DNA from: Bradyrhizobium sp.
GTDB taxonomy: Bacteria; Pseudomonadota; Alphaproteobacteria; Rhizobiales; Beijerinckiaceae
DNA: 64,000 nucleotides
NCBI GenBank assembly: GCA_004799435.1
Contig: SSMV01000056.1
Span: 26,051 to 90,050, forward strand
Direction: 5' to 3'
How positions within the stretch are numbered: position 1 is the stretch's first letter; each line of letters starts with the position of its first letter. Made by a program: the position numbers and the translations under genes. The notes under the pieces were generated by a model that worked only from the letters and a program-made list of their open reading frames with translations, was not told where the DNA came from and made no database searches. Positions 45,955-55,095 of the stretch are shown here, in pieces.

Positions 45955-46898
45955 ACCTCGGCGTCGCGCGCCCCGACGCGTTGCCTGATGCGCGTCAGCG
46001 CGGCTTCGTGTCGCGGCTAACGCCGGATTTCGCGCTTCCCTTTGTTCAGCTTGCCCGTCTCGATCGGCCGATCGGCTGGCAATTGCTGCTCGCGCCATGC
46101 TGGCAATCCGTGGCGCTCGCTGGGCTTGCCGCCCATCACGGCCCGGATCTCTGGCGCCTGCTGTTGTTCTTCGTCGGCGCGGTGGCGATGCGCGGCGCCG
46201 GCTGCACCTATAACGACATTCTCGATCGCGATCTTGATGCGGGCGTCGAGCGCACCAAAGGACGGCCCTTGCCCTCGGGCCGCGTCACGCCCCGCGCCGC
46301 CGCCATCTTCATCATCGCGCAAGCGCTGGTTGGCTTCGCGGTTCTCCTCGCTTTCAACCGTTTCACGATTGCGCTCGGTCTCGCCTCGTTGATCGTGGTC
46401 GCTATCTACCCGCTGCTCAAACGCGTCACGTCCTGGCCGCAGGTCGGGCTGGGCCTCGCTTTTTCCTGGGGCGCGCTGATGGGTTGGGCGGCGCAATATG
46501 GCGCGCTCGCGCCCCCCGCGCTGCTGCTTTATCTGTCCGCCGTCGCCTGGACCATCGGCTATGACACGATCTACGCGCTGCAGGACGCGCGCGACGATGC
46601 GATTGTCGGCATTCGCTCGACCGCGCGATTGTTCGGCGCGCATGCGCGGCTCGGGATTGGCGCCTTCTATCTGGCGGCGGCGCTCTGTGCTCAGGCGGCT
46701 TTGGTCATGGCCGGCGCAGGCCTTGTCGCCGAGATCGGCTGGGCGGCGTTCGCCGCGCATCTTCTGTGGCAAGTCTCGCAGGTCGAAGGCGCGAGCCCGG
46801 CGACCGCGCTGAGGCTCTTTCGCGCCAATCGCGACGCCGGGCTGCTGCTCTTTGCCGGCTTCGCGTTTGAGGGCTGGCTGCGCGCCGCGCTGGGCTGA
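45951..46898 (+). CDS. ubiA: 4-hydroxybenzoate polyprenyltransferase
   Basis: UbiA attaches the polyprenyl chain to 4-hydroxybenzoate, an early membrane step of ubiquinone synthesis. The 315-residue polytopic protein has the first Asp-rich motif NDILDRDLDAGVERTKGRP and the second, YALQDARDDAIVGIRST. It starts with GTG at 45951, overlapping the previous stop (GTGA). N-terminal RLDRPIGWQLLL is typical of the family. Confidence 0.95.
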   Translation: MNLGVARPDALPDARQRGFVSRLTPDFALPFVQLARLDRPIGWQLLLAPCWQSVALAGLAAHHGPDLWRLLLFFVGAVAMRGAGCTYNDILDRDLDAGVERTKGRPLPSGRVTPRAAAIFIIAQALVGFAVLLAFNRFTIALGLASLIVVAIYPLLKRVTSWPQVGLGLAFSWGALMGWAAQYGALAPPALLLYLSAVAWTIGYDTIYALQDARDDAIVGIRSTARLFGAHARLGIGAFYLAAALCAQAALVMAGAGLVAEIGWAAFAAHLLWQVSQVEGASPATALRLFRANRDAGLLLFAGFAFEGWLRAALG

Positions 46899-46902
46899 CG
46901 CC

Positions 46903-47730
46903 TCAGTCGCGCGCGATCGCCACTTTGTGCTGCGCGACCGGGATCATCCGCCTGACGCGCTCGACCAGCGCCATATCGAGCCGGGCCGAGACGATTCCGA
47001 CGCCGTCGGAGGCTTTGGCGACGACATGACCCCAGGGATCGGCGACCAGCGAGTGGCCGTAGGTTTCGCGCCGCTCATTGCCGACTGTGAAAGAACCCGT
47101 CTGCGCCGCGGCGCAGACATAGGTCTCGGTCTCGATGGCGCGCGCGCGCAGCAGCGTTTCCCAATGATCCTTGCCGGTCTGCATCGTGAAGGCGGCCGGC
47201 AGCGCGATGAGCTGCGCGCCTTTGGCGGCCAACGCCTGAAAAAGATCGGGAAAGCGTAAGTCGTAGCAGATCGAGCAGCCGACTGTGACGCCCTCGCAAT
47301 CGTAAGTTGCGACCCGATCGCCGCCTTTCACCGTGGCGCTCTCCTTGTAGGCGGCGCCGTCGGGCGTGATCACGTCGAAGAGATGGATCTTGCGGTAACG
47401 CGCGATTTCCTCGCCGGAACGATTGAAGGCGACCGACGTGTTGTGGATGCGTTCGTCGCCGGGAATCGCTTCCATGATCGAGCCGGCGTGAATGAAGACG
47501 CGATGCTTTGCCGCGAGTTCCTGCGCCATCGCATAGGCCGGACCGCCCGGCAGCGCTTCGGCGTTACGCGCCTTGTCGCCCTTGACCCCGCCCGCCCAGT
47601 CGAATTGCTCCGGCAAGAGAATCCAGTCGGGACCGTCTTCGCCGATCGCGCGCTCGATCAGCGCGCGGGCCGCCGCGATATTGGCGGCTTTGTCGCTGAC
47701 CGAATTCATTTGGATGAGCGAGACTTTCAT
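46903..47730 (-). CDS. Carbon-nitrogen hydrolase (nitrilase superfamily, omega-amidase/Nit-like)
   Basis: The 275-residue product has the catalytic triad of the superfamily: Glu in LLPEQFDW, Lys in YRKIHLFDV and Cys in GCSICYDLRFPDLF. DLRFPDLF and the overall sequence favour the Nit1/Nit2 branch, which hydrolyses deaminated glutathione or omega-amides. It converges on ubiA with only four bases between them. Confidence 0.88.
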   Translation of the reverse strand: MKVSLIQMNSVSDKAANIAAARALIERAIGEDGPDWILLPEQFDWAGGVKGDKARNAEALPGGPAYAMAQELAAKHRVFIHAGSIMEAIPGDERIHNTSVAFNRSGEEIARYRKIHLFDVITPDGAAYKESATVKGGDRVATYDCEGVTVGCSICYDLRFPDLFQALAAKGAQLIALPAAFTMQTGKDHWETLLRARAIETETYVCAAAQTGSFTVGNERRETYGHSLVADPWGHVVAKASDGVGIVSARLDMALVERVRRMIPVAQHKVAIARD

Positions 47731-47798
47731 CGGCGGCTTTCGCGGAACGAGACGCCCAGTCTCGGCGCCGCGCGCGGCGGCGTCAAGCGCGGCTCATC

Positions 47799-48383
47799 TC
47801 AGGAGGCGGCGGCGCCGCGCTTGCAGGCGGCGACGAAAGTGGCGAATGCGGCAAGCTGCTTGGCGATCAACTCGCGGGTCGGCTGATCGGTCAATTCGCC
47901 GGTCTTGACGTCGAAGCGTTGCGCGGCGCTGGCGATGATCACTTCCGGCTTGTTGAAGAGGCGCGCCTCGAGCATCACGAAAGACTGGCGTAAATGATAT
48001 TGCGCCCGCGCGCCGCCCAGCATGCCGGGCGAGGCGCTTTGCAGGGCGACCGGCTTATCCAGGAAGGGGTTCGGCTTAACCCGCGACAGCCAGTCGATGG
48101 CGTTCTTCAATCCGCCGGGAATTGAATAATTATATTCGGGCGTCACCACGATCACGCCGTCCGCCGCGCCGATCGCCTTGGCCATTGCGACGGCCGGCGC
48201 CGGCAGGCCCTGGGCTTCGAGATCGCCGTCATAGATCGGGAAATCGCCGATCGAGCCGAGCGGTTCGATCGTCACGCCCTCAGGCGCCAGCGCAGGGAGC
48301 GCGCGGGCGATCCCTGCATTGAACGAGGCGCGTCGCAGGCTGCCGAGCAGGCTCACCAATCGCAAAGGCGTTTGCGCCGACAT
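47799..48383 (-). CDS. NADPH-dependent FMN reductase (ChrR/YieF-like)
   Basis: A 194-residue flavodoxin-like protein with LLGSLRRASFNAGIAR at the FMN phosphate site and VVTPEYNYSIPGGLKNAIDWLSR, the signature of NADPH-dependent FMN/quinone reductases such as YieF/ChrR. It may reduce quinones, chromate or azo compounds, probably in oxidative stress defence. Located 68 bases upstream of the nitrilase-family gene on the same strand. Confidence 0.88.
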   Translation of the reverse strand: MSAQTPLRLVSLLGSLRRASFNAGIARALPALAPEGVTIEPLGSIGDFPIYDGDLEAQGLPAPAVAMAKAIGAADGVIVVTPEYNYSIPGGLKNAIDWLSRVKPNPFLDKPVALQSASPGMLGGARAQYHLRQSFVMLEARLFNKPEVIIASAAQRFDVKTGELTDQPTRELIAKQLAAFATFVAACKRGAAAS

Positions 48384-48480
48384 CAGCGTCTCCGTTCTGG
48401 CGAGGCGAGCGGCCTACGCGCTATTCGAATATGGGAAAACCACGTTGGCCGGCAAGATCAGTCTTTCGCGCCCGTCCGCC

Positions 48481-49797
48481 TCAAGAAAAGCGCGCCGGCG
48501 CGCCCCGCGACGGCGTCGTCAGTTCGCCGTCCCACATCGCCTTGACGCCGCGTACGAAGGCGCCGACCGGCCAGCCGGTCACCGTCTTGCCGTCATAAGG
48601 GGTCCATTGGCTATGCGAGGCGATCCAGGAGTCGCGGATCGTCTCGCGCCGCTTGAGATCGACGATGGTGAAGTCGGCGTCATAGCCGGCGGCGATGCGG
48701 CCCTTACCGACAAGGCCGAAGATGCGTCCCGGGCCGGCGCTGGTCAGATCGACAAAGCGCTGCAGGGTCAGGCGGCCGGCCGCGACATGGTCGAGCATGA
48801 TCGGTACCAAAGTCTGCACGCCGGTTATTCCCGAGGGGCTGTCGGGATAAGGTCGCGCCTTCTCCTCCAGCGTGTGGGGCGCATGGTCGGAACCAAGCAC
48901 GTCGATGACGCCCTGAACTACGCCGGACCAGACGCCATCGCGATGTTCTTTGCCCCGCACCGGCGGGTTCATCTGGATGCGGGTTCCAAGCCGCGCGTAA
49001 TCCTCGGCGGTAAGCGTCAAGTGATGGGGCGTCGCCTCGCAGGTCGCGACATCCTTCGCCGCTTCCAGGAGCGCGATCTCCTCGCGGGTCGAAATATGCA
49101 GCACATGCACCTTGGCGCGCGCCTCGCGGGCGAGGCGGATCAGCCGCTCGGTCGAGCGGATCGCCGCCGTCTCGTCGCGCCAGACGGGATGCGAGGAGAC
49201 GTCGCCTTGAACACGCAAGCTTTTGCGCTCGATCAGGCGCGGCTCGTCCTCGCTGTGAAACGCCGCGCGCCGGCGCGTCGCCTTGAGAATGGCGAGGACG
49301 CCCTCGTCGTCGGCGACCAGCAGCGCGCCGGTCGAGGATCCCATGAAGACTTTGATCCCGGCCGCGCCGGGCAGGCGCTCGAGTTCGGGGATGTCGGCGA
49401 CATTGTCATGCGTGCCGCCGACCCAGAAGGCGAAGTCGCAATGCATCCGACCGGTGGCGCGCTTGATTTTGTCGTCGAGCGCCGCGGCGGAGGTGGTGAG
49501 GGGATTGGTGTTGGGCATCTCGAAGACCGTCGTGACGCCGCCGAGGATCGCGGCGCGCGAACCGCTCTCGAGATCCTCCTTATGCATCAGGCCCGGCTCG
49601 CGAAAATGCACCTGGCTGTCGATCACGCCGGGCAGGATATGGAGGCCGCGACAGTCGAGCCGCTCGCCGGCCGAAGCGGCGTAGAGGTCGCCGATTTCGG
49701 CAATCTTGCCTTTGTTCACGCCAATGTCGCGCGGGCCGACCCCGTCCTGATTGACGACCGTCGCCCCGGCGAGGATGCAGTCGAACAGGCGGGTCAT
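48481..49797 (-). CDS. pyrC: Dihydroorotase (class I amidohydrolase)
   Basis: Dihydroorotase closes carbamoyl aspartate into dihydroorotate in pyrimidine synthesis. The 438-residue amidohydrolase has VIDSQVHFREPG, the carboxylated-Lys region GIKVFMGSS, HSEDE, VHVLHIST and GSDHAPH, so most metal ligands are present. The first His of the usual DxHxH is Gln here. I recall this Gln in a subgroup of alphaproteobacterial dihydroorotases. pyrB is not adjacent, so this may be the stand-alone copy. A related hydrolase such as an allantoinase cannot be excluded. Confidence 0.82.
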   Translation of the reverse strand: MTRLFDCILAGATVVNQDGVGPRDIGVNKGKIAEIGDLYAASAGERLDCRGLHILPGVIDSQVHFREPGLMHKEDLESGSRAAILGGVTTVFEMPNTNPLTTSAAALDDKIKRATGRMHCDFAFWVGGTHDNVADIPELERLPGAAGIKVFMGSSTGALLVADDEGVLAILKATRRRAAFHSEDEPRLIERKSLRVQGDVSSHPVWRDETAAIRSTERLIRLAREARAKVHVLHISTREEIALLEAAKDVATCEATPHHLTLTAEDYARLGTRIQMNPPVRGKEHRDGVWSGVVQGVIDVLGSDHAPHTLEEKARPYPDSPSGITGVQTLVPIMLDHVAAGRLTLQRFVDLTSAGPGRIFGLVGKGRIAAGYDADFTIVDLKRRETIRDSWIASHSQWTPYDGKTVTGWPVGAFVRGVKAMWDGELTTPSRGAPARFS

Positions 49798-49891
49798 GCG
49801 GTTTTCCTTCCTTGCGCGCCGGCGCGTTCGACCTAATTAACATGGGTCGGCATGGCAAGGGTCTGATTGGCAAGCCTCTGAAGGAACGCAA

Positions 49892-50737
49892 ATGAGCTCA
49901 TCCGCGGCGTTTCTCGCCGATCGCGCCGTGCTCCGGGTCGAGGGCGCCGATGCGGTCGAATTCCTGCAGGGGATCGTGACCAATGACGTCGCCAAGCTTG
50001 CGCCCGGCGCGGCGCGCTACGCCGCGCTGCTGACGCCGCAAGGCAAGATCCTGTTCGATTTTTTCCTGGCGCCGACGCCGAGCGAGGCGCCCGCCTTTCT
50101 GATCGATTGTCCGGCGGCGCTCGCCGGCGATCTCGTCCGACGGCTGACGATGTACAGGTTGCGCGCCAAATTGACCATTTCTGACCAGAGCGCCGAACGC
50201 GGCGTGGTCGCGATTTGGGGCGGTGAAGCGGCGGCGCGAGTTGGCGTCGCTTTCGCCGATCCGCGCGCCGAGGGGCTTGGCGAACGCGTCATTCTGCCGC
50301 GCGCCGAGGCGCAGGCCTTTGGCGAACAGGCGCTTGGCGCCTATGAGGCGCTGCGCATCGGTCTTGGCGTCCCCAAAGGCGGAGTCGATTTCGCCTATGG
50401 CGACGCCTTCCCGCATGACGCCGACATGGACCTCTTCAACGGCGTCGATTTCGCCAAGGGCTGCTATGTCGGCCAGGAAGTGGTGTCGCGCATGAAGCAT
50501 CGCGGCGAAGCGCGCAAGCGCGTCGTTCGCGTACGCCTCGCCGGGCCGGCGCCGGCGCCGGGCGCGCTGGTGACGGACGGCGCGCTGACGATCGGGTCGC
50601 TGGGCGCCGCGGCGGGTCTCCAGGCCCTGGCGCTGCTCAGGCTCGATCGCGTCGCCGAAGCCAAGGCGGCAGGGCGCCCGCTCGCCGCCGGGGCGGTTGC
50701 TCTGACCGTCGAAGACGCGGCGGCCAAGTCCGATTGA
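49892..50737 (+). CDS. ygfZ: YgfZ/GcvT-fold folate-binding protein for Fe-S cluster repair
   Basis: The 281-residue product has the YgfZ signature KGCYVGQEVVSRM with the conserved Cys, and an N-terminal GcvT-like domain (FLQGIVTNDV). YgfZ uses folate and supports the activity of certain Fe-S enzymes such as MiaB. The open frame starts at the ATG at 49892, with AAGGAACGC upstream. It is divergent from pyrC. Confidence 0.9.
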   Translation: MSSSAAFLADRAVLRVEGADAVEFLQGIVTNDVAKLAPGAARYAALLTPQGKILFDFFLAPTPSEAPAFLIDCPAALAGDLVRRLTMYRLRAKLTISDQSAERGVVAIWGGEAAARVGVAFADPRAEGLGERVILPRAEAQAFGEQALGAYEALRIGLGVPKGGVDFAYGDAFPHDADMDLFNGVDFAKGCYVGQEVVSRMKHRGEARKRVVRVRLAGPAPAPGALVTDGALTIGSLGAAAGLQALALLRLDRVAEAKAAGRPLAAGAVALTVEDAAAKSD

Positions 50738-50853
50738 CAAGCGACTGACATGCTGGCGCTGCAAGTTGCGCGCGGCTAGAGTCGCGCCTCGTCCCGTAAC
50801 GGCGGGGCTCAGGACGCGCCATCTCGGCTGAGTCCGTTCGGGGGAGTCACGCC

Positions 50854-51843
50854 ATGCTTGCAGGTTTCAGCATCGTCGCCCTGGCGATCGCGCTTTTCGT
50901 CGTCATCACGGTTCTGATGGGCGTGCGCCAGGTGCCGCAGGGCTACAACTACACCGTCGAGCGTTTCGGCCGCTACAACAAGACGCTGACGCCCGGTCTG
51001 GGGCTCGTCATTCCCTGGATCGACCGGGTCGGACGCAAGCTCAGCGTCATGGAGCAGGTCGTCGACGTGCCCAGTCAGGAGATCATCACCAAGGACAACG
51101 CCACGGTGACGGTCGACGGCGTCTCCTTCTATCAGGTGCTCGACGTGCGACGCGCCTCCTATGAGGTCGCCAATCTGCAGCAGGCCTTGCTCAATCTGGT
51201 GATGACCAATATCCGCACCGTCATGGGGTCGATGGACCTCGATCAGCTTCTGTCGCATCGCGACGAAATCAACGCGCGATTGCTCGGCGTCATCGACGCC
51301 GCCTCCGAGCCCTGGGGCGTCAAGGTGACGCGCATCGAGATCAAGGACATCGAGCCACCGAAGGATCTGGTCGAGGCCATGGGTCGGCAGATGAAGGCCG
51401 AGCGCGAGAAGCGCGCGGTGATCCTCGAGGCCGAAGGCATGCGCCAGTCCGACATCACCCGCGCCGAAGGGCGCAAGGCGGCGGTGGTGCTGGAGGCGGA
51501 GGGACGCAAGGAGGCGGCCTTCCGCGACGCCGAAGCGCGCGAACGCTCCGCCCAGGCCGAGGCGGCGGCGACGCGCGTGATGAACGATGCGACGGCGAAC
51601 GGCGATCTCGCCGCGCTCAACTATCTCATCGCCGACAAATATGTGCGCGCGCTGCAGGCCTTCGCCCAGTCGCCCAATCAGAAGACCTTCATCATACCGA
51701 TGGAGCTCGCCTCGCTTGCCGGCACGCTTGGCGGCATCGCCCAGATCGCCTCGGGCGCGCTGAACGAGGGTACGCTTCGCACAGCGCCGCGATCGGCCGG
51801 CGCGGTTCCGGATTCGCCGCCGCCCGCGCCGCCGCGCGGCTGA
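50854..51843 (+). CDS. SPFH/Band 7 (QmcA/stomatin-like) membrane protein
   Basis: The 329-residue protein has one N-terminal membrane segment (FSIVALAIALFVVITVL), then the SPFH domain (VPQGYNYTVERFGRYNKTLTPGL and VVDVPSQEIITKDNATVTVDGV) and a long helical flotillin-like region rich in Ala, Glu and Arg. Such proteins form membrane scaffolds and affect FtsH proteolysis. The partner NfeD gene begins nine bases downstream, the standard pair. The 116-base gap before it should contain the promoter. Confidence 0.92.
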   Translation: MLAGFSIVALAIALFVVITVLMGVRQVPQGYNYTVERFGRYNKTLTPGLGLVIPWIDRVGRKLSVMEQVVDVPSQEIITKDNATVTVDGVSFYQVLDVRRASYEVANLQQALLNLVMTNIRTVMGSMDLDQLLSHRDEINARLLGVIDAASEPWGVKVTRIEIKDIEPPKDLVEAMGRQMKAEREKRAVILEAEGMRQSDITRAEGRKAAVVLEAEGRKEAAFRDAEARERSAQAEAAATRVMNDATANGDLAALNYLIADKYVRALQAFAQSPNQKTFIIPMELASLAGTLGGIAQIASGALNEGTLRTAPRSAGAVPDSPPPAPPRG

Positions 51844-51852
51844 GGAGGCGAC

Positions 51853-52284
51853 ATGGACCTTTCCCCTCCGGTTCTGTGGTTAGTGGGCGGTCTGGCGCTC
51901 TGCGCCGCCGAGACGCTGGCGCCGGGCGCCTTCCTGATCTGGGTCGGCGCGGCGGCGGTCGTGCTCGGCGCGGTCGAATTCGCCTATCCGCTCGCGCTGA
52001 CGCCGTCGGTGCTGATCTTCGCCGGGCTGGTGGTCGTTTTCGTCCTGATCGGCAGGCGAGTCTATGGTTCGCTCGACATGGGCGCGCCGCAATTGCCGCT
52101 CAGCCGAGCGCATGCGCTGATCGGCAAGGAATTCTACCTCGAAGAGCCGATCGTGCGTGGCTATGGGCGCATTCGGGTTGGCGATAGTCTCTGGCGGGTC
52201 GCCGGCGAAGATCTACCCAATGGGACCAAGGTTCGCGTGACGGGCGTCGAGGACGGCGTGCGCCTGAGGGTCGAAAAGGTCTGA
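51853..52284 (+). CDS. NfeD-family membrane protein
   Basis: A 143-residue protein with three hydrophobic segments and a C-terminal OB-fold-like soluble part (GRIRVGDSLWRVAGEDLPNG), the NfeD short form. NfeD proteins pair with SPFH proteins in membrane microdomains. Co-transcribed with the gene upstream. Confidence 0.9.
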   Translation: MDLSPPVLWLVGGLALCAAETLAPGAFLIWVGAAAVVLGAVEFAYPLALTPSVLIFAGLVVVFVLIGRRVYGSLDMGAPQLPLSRAHALIGKEFYLEEPIVRGYGRIRVGDSLWRVAGEDLPNGTKVRVTGVEDGVRLRVEKV

Positions 52285-52417
52285 GGCGGTCCGCGATGGA
52301 CCTCGCGGCGCGCTTCGCTTATCGATAGAGCGAGGAAGCGGACCGGACCGTAATCGAACGGTGAGGATCGTTTCGATCGGCGGCCAAGGCCGCGCTTGCC
52401 CGAAGGCTGAGGCGCGC

Positions 52418-53020
52418 ATGAATTCGCTGCATGCAGTCACAAGACGCGTGGTGATCGCGCTGGTTCTCTGCTTTGGGATCGCCGCCGCCGGGAGCGCTTT
52501 CGCACAAACGGCGGGCGGGGGCGGCGGCCACGCCTCTCCGGCCGGCCCGTCGGGGCCGAGCGGCTCCGGACAGGGAATGGGCGCGACCGCAGCCTCCTGC
52601 AGCGGCGGTCCGACGCTCTTGCCGTCTTCGAGGCTCGGCGATCCGACCGACGACGTGAAAAACCTGTCCGAGGCGACCCAGACTTACATTCGCACCTGCG
52701 GCTGCGCGACCGCCGACTGCATCGCCGACGCGCTCGACAAATATGCTCAGGCCCTGGCGCAGGTTGCGTCGCGCCTGCCGCCGCGCTTGCAAAACGCGCC
52801 CGACATTATCGCCACGGCAGCGCGGCGGGTGCGCGTCGCGCGCACCAAGAAAGAGGCGCTCAGCGCCTTGAGCGACGCCATCGCGGCGATCCACAAGGAT
52901 ATTGAGCTCGTCCAGGCGGAGGATCCCAGTAACGATCCGCACAGGACGCGCAGCGCCGATTTCATGGTCGAAACCTTGAACGTCGCCAGCCTGTCGCTGG
53001 AAAAGGCCGGCGGCCTCTGA
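52418..53020 (+). CDS. Secreted Gly-rich protein upstream of caspase-like gene, function unknown
   Basis: The 200-residue product has a signal peptide (VVIALVLCFGIAAAGSAFA), a Gly/Ser/Pro-rich linker of about 35 residues, and a helical domain with TYIRTCGCATADCIADAL, a C-x-C-x4-C group. I do not recognise the domain. It ends 83 bases before the caspase-like gene on the same strand, and may be its partner in the envelope. The ATG at 52418 places the signal peptide correctly; the frame opens at a GTG at 52361. Confidence 0.7.
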   Translation: MNSLHAVTRRVVIALVLCFGIAAAGSAFAQTAGGGGGHASPAGPSGPSGSGQGMGATAASCSGGPTLLPSSRLGDPTDDVKNLSEATQTYIRTCGCATADCIADALDKYAQALAQVASRLPPRLQNAPDIIATAARRVRVARTKKEALSALSDAIAAIHKDIELVQAEDPSNDPHRTRSADFMVETLNVASLSLEKAGGL

Positions 53021-53103
53021 TCGCGGGCCGCTTTGACTTGAGCCGCCTTGACTTGCGCAGCCTTGACTTGCGGGCCGCCGCATTCGAGTCTCGGGGCACG
53101 ACA

Positions 53104-55071
53104 ATGGCCTCTGCGCTTAGCGCCTATCCTCTCGGCTTTGACCGGCTCGTCCGTTTCGCAGCCGCCGCGCTGTCGCTCGCCCTCGTGCTTCTCGCCGCGC
53201 CCGCGGCCCTGGCCGAGAGCCGGGTGGCGCTGGTCATCGGCAATGGCGGCTATCGCTCGGTTCCCCAGCTCGCCAATCCGCCCAATGACGCGCGCGACGT
53301 CGCCGACGCGTTGAAGGCGCTGGGTTTCAGCGTGACGCTGGGGATCGATCTCGATCAGGACCAGATGGAGCGGACGATCGCCGGCTTTGCGCTCAGCGCG
53401 GCTCAGGCCGACGTCTCGCTATTTTATTACGGCGGGCACGGCATGCAGGTCGCGACCCATAATTATCTGATTCCGGTCGACGCTCAGTTGCACACGCCAA
53501 CCGATATCGAGCGGCGCACGGTCGCCGTCGACAGCGTCTTCGACGCGCTGTCGAAGAATGGCGGCATCCATCTCGTTTTTCTCGACGCCTGCCGCGACAA
53601 TCCGTTCAAGGATTTCAACATCGCCGCGCGCGTCGCCGGTCTGGCGCGGGTCGGCGACGCGGCCGGCTTTCTGATCGCTTTCGCCACCCAGCCCGACAAC
53701 GTCGCCTATGACGGCGGCGGTCGCAACAGTCCCTTCGCGCGCGCCTTTTTAAGCCATGTCGGCGCGCCGGGCGCCGATGTGTCGTCGATGATGATCGCCG
53801 TGCGCCGCGACGTCATCGCCGCCACCGGCGGCGCGCAGATCCCCTGGGAGAATTCGTCGCTGACGCGGCAGTTCTATTTCGCCGGCGAGGAAAACGGAGA
53901 TTCTTCGCCCGAAGCGCTGCTGTGGCGGCTTGCCGGCGGCGATCGCGATCCCGGCCTGTTGTCGATCTATCTCGAGCGCTATCCCGACGGCGCGCATGCC
54001 GCCGATGTGCGCGCCTTGCTCGGCGAGATCGGACCAACGTCCAAGCCCGCTCCGGCCTCGGCGCGCGCCGGCGTCGAAGACCTCTTGTGGCGTCTGGCGC
54101 TCAGCGGGCGCGAAAGCCGGCTCATCGAACTTTATCTGGCGCGCTATCCCGCCGGCGCCCATGTGCGCGAGGCGCAGACGCTGCTCGCCAGTCTAAAGGA
54201 CGCCGAAAGCGCGGCCGACGACCCCGGAATTGTTTGCGACCGGCTGGCGACCCATCCGCATGACGCCACCGCCGCGACCCAGGGCGTCGAATTGCAGGCG
54301 TTGCAGGCGGACGCCGCGGCGGCGATCGGCGTCTGCACCGAAGCCGTGGCGCGCCATCCCGAGGTCGCTCATTATGAGGCGCTGCTGGCGCGGGCGGAAG
54401 CGGCGAGCGGACGCATGGATCAGGCCTATGCGCTCTATCGCAAGGCGGCGGACGCGGGCGACGCGCGCGCCATGTACAGCCTCGGGCTGATGCTGGAAAC
54501 CGGCGACCACGTGCAAAAAGACCTCAAGGGCGCTTATGCGCTCTATGAAAAGGCGGCCGAGCGCGGGCTTGCCGACGGCGCGATCAATCTCGCGGTGGCG
54601 CTCGCCGAGGGTAAGGCGATCGACAAGAATCTGCCGCGCGCCTATGCGCTGCTGCAACAGGCGTCGCAAGCGGGCTCGCCGCGCGCGACTTATGACCTCG
54701 CCGAATTCGCCGAACATGGCTATGGCGGCAAACTTGTCGACGCGCTCGATCTTTATCGGCGCGCCGCCGAACTCGGATTCCCCAAGGGCTGGCATACGGC
54801 GGCGGCGCTGCTCGACGAAGGGCGCGGCGTGGCGAAGGATCCAGCTAGCGCGGCGACCGAGCTTTTGCGGGCGGTCGCCGGCGACTCCGGCGAGTCGGTC
54901 GCCGATCTCACCGGCAAGGCGCAGATCTGGAGCCCGGCGACGGTGAAGGCGCTGCAGTCGCAGCTCGCGGTGGCCGGCTATTATTCGGGACCGATCGACG
55001 GCAAAAGCGGCCCGGCGCTTGGGCCGGCGCTCAGGCAGTGGCGGCTGCTCGGCGGCCCGCAGAAATCCTGA
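53104..55071 (+). CDS. Secreted caspase-like (C14) peptidase with Sel1 repeats and C-terminal peptidoglycan-binding-like segment
   Basis: A 655-residue protein. Signal peptide to about residue 38; caspase p20-like domain about 39-260 starting SRVALVIGNGGYRS, with the dyad His112 in YYGGHGMQ and Cys163 in FLDACRDNPF; a linker with short repeats (LLWRLAGGDRD, LLWRLALSGRE; IYLERYPDGAH, LYLARYPAGAH); Sel1/TPR-like repeats about 440-600 (ALYRKAADAGDARAMYSLG, ALYEKAAERGLADGAINLA); and a C-terminal segment (LQSQLAVAGYYSGPIDG) like PG_binding_1. The dyad implies an active cysteine peptidase of the orthocaspase type in the periplasm. The ATG at 53104 is preferred; the frame opens at a TTG at 53038. 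It converges on the four-gene operon at 55096-58968. Confidence 0.85.
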   Translation: MASALSAYPLGFDRLVRFAAAALSLALVLLAAPAALAESRVALVIGNGGYRSVPQLANPPNDARDVADALKALGFSVTLGIDLDQDQMERTIAGFALSAAQADVSLFYYGGHGMQVATHNYLIPVDAQLHTPTDIERRTVAVDSVFDALSKNGGIHLVFLDACRDNPFKDFNIAARVAGLARVGDAAGFLIAFATQPDNVAYDGGGRNSPFARAFLSHVGAPGADVSSMMIAVRRDVIAATGGAQIPWENSSLTRQFYFAGEENGDSSPEALLWRLAGGDRDPGLLSIYLERYPDGAHAADVRALLGEIGPTSKPAPASARAGVEDLLWRLALSGRESRLIELYLARYPAGAHVREAQTLLASLKDAESAADDPGIVCDRLATHPHDATAATQGVELQALQADAAAAIGVCTEAVARHPEVAHYEALLARAEAASGRMDQAYALYRKAADAGDARAMYSLGLMLETGDHVQKDLKGAYALYEKAAERGLADGAINLAVALAEGKAIDKNLPRAYALLQQASQAGSPRATYDLAEFAEHGYGGKLVDALDLYRRAAELGFPKGWHTAAALLDEGRGVAKDPASAATELLRAVAGDSGESVADLTGKAQIWSPATVKALQSQLAVAGYYSGPIDGKSGPALGPALRQWRLLGGPQKS

Positions 55072-55095
55072 CGCAGCTCAACACCAGCGGCGCGC

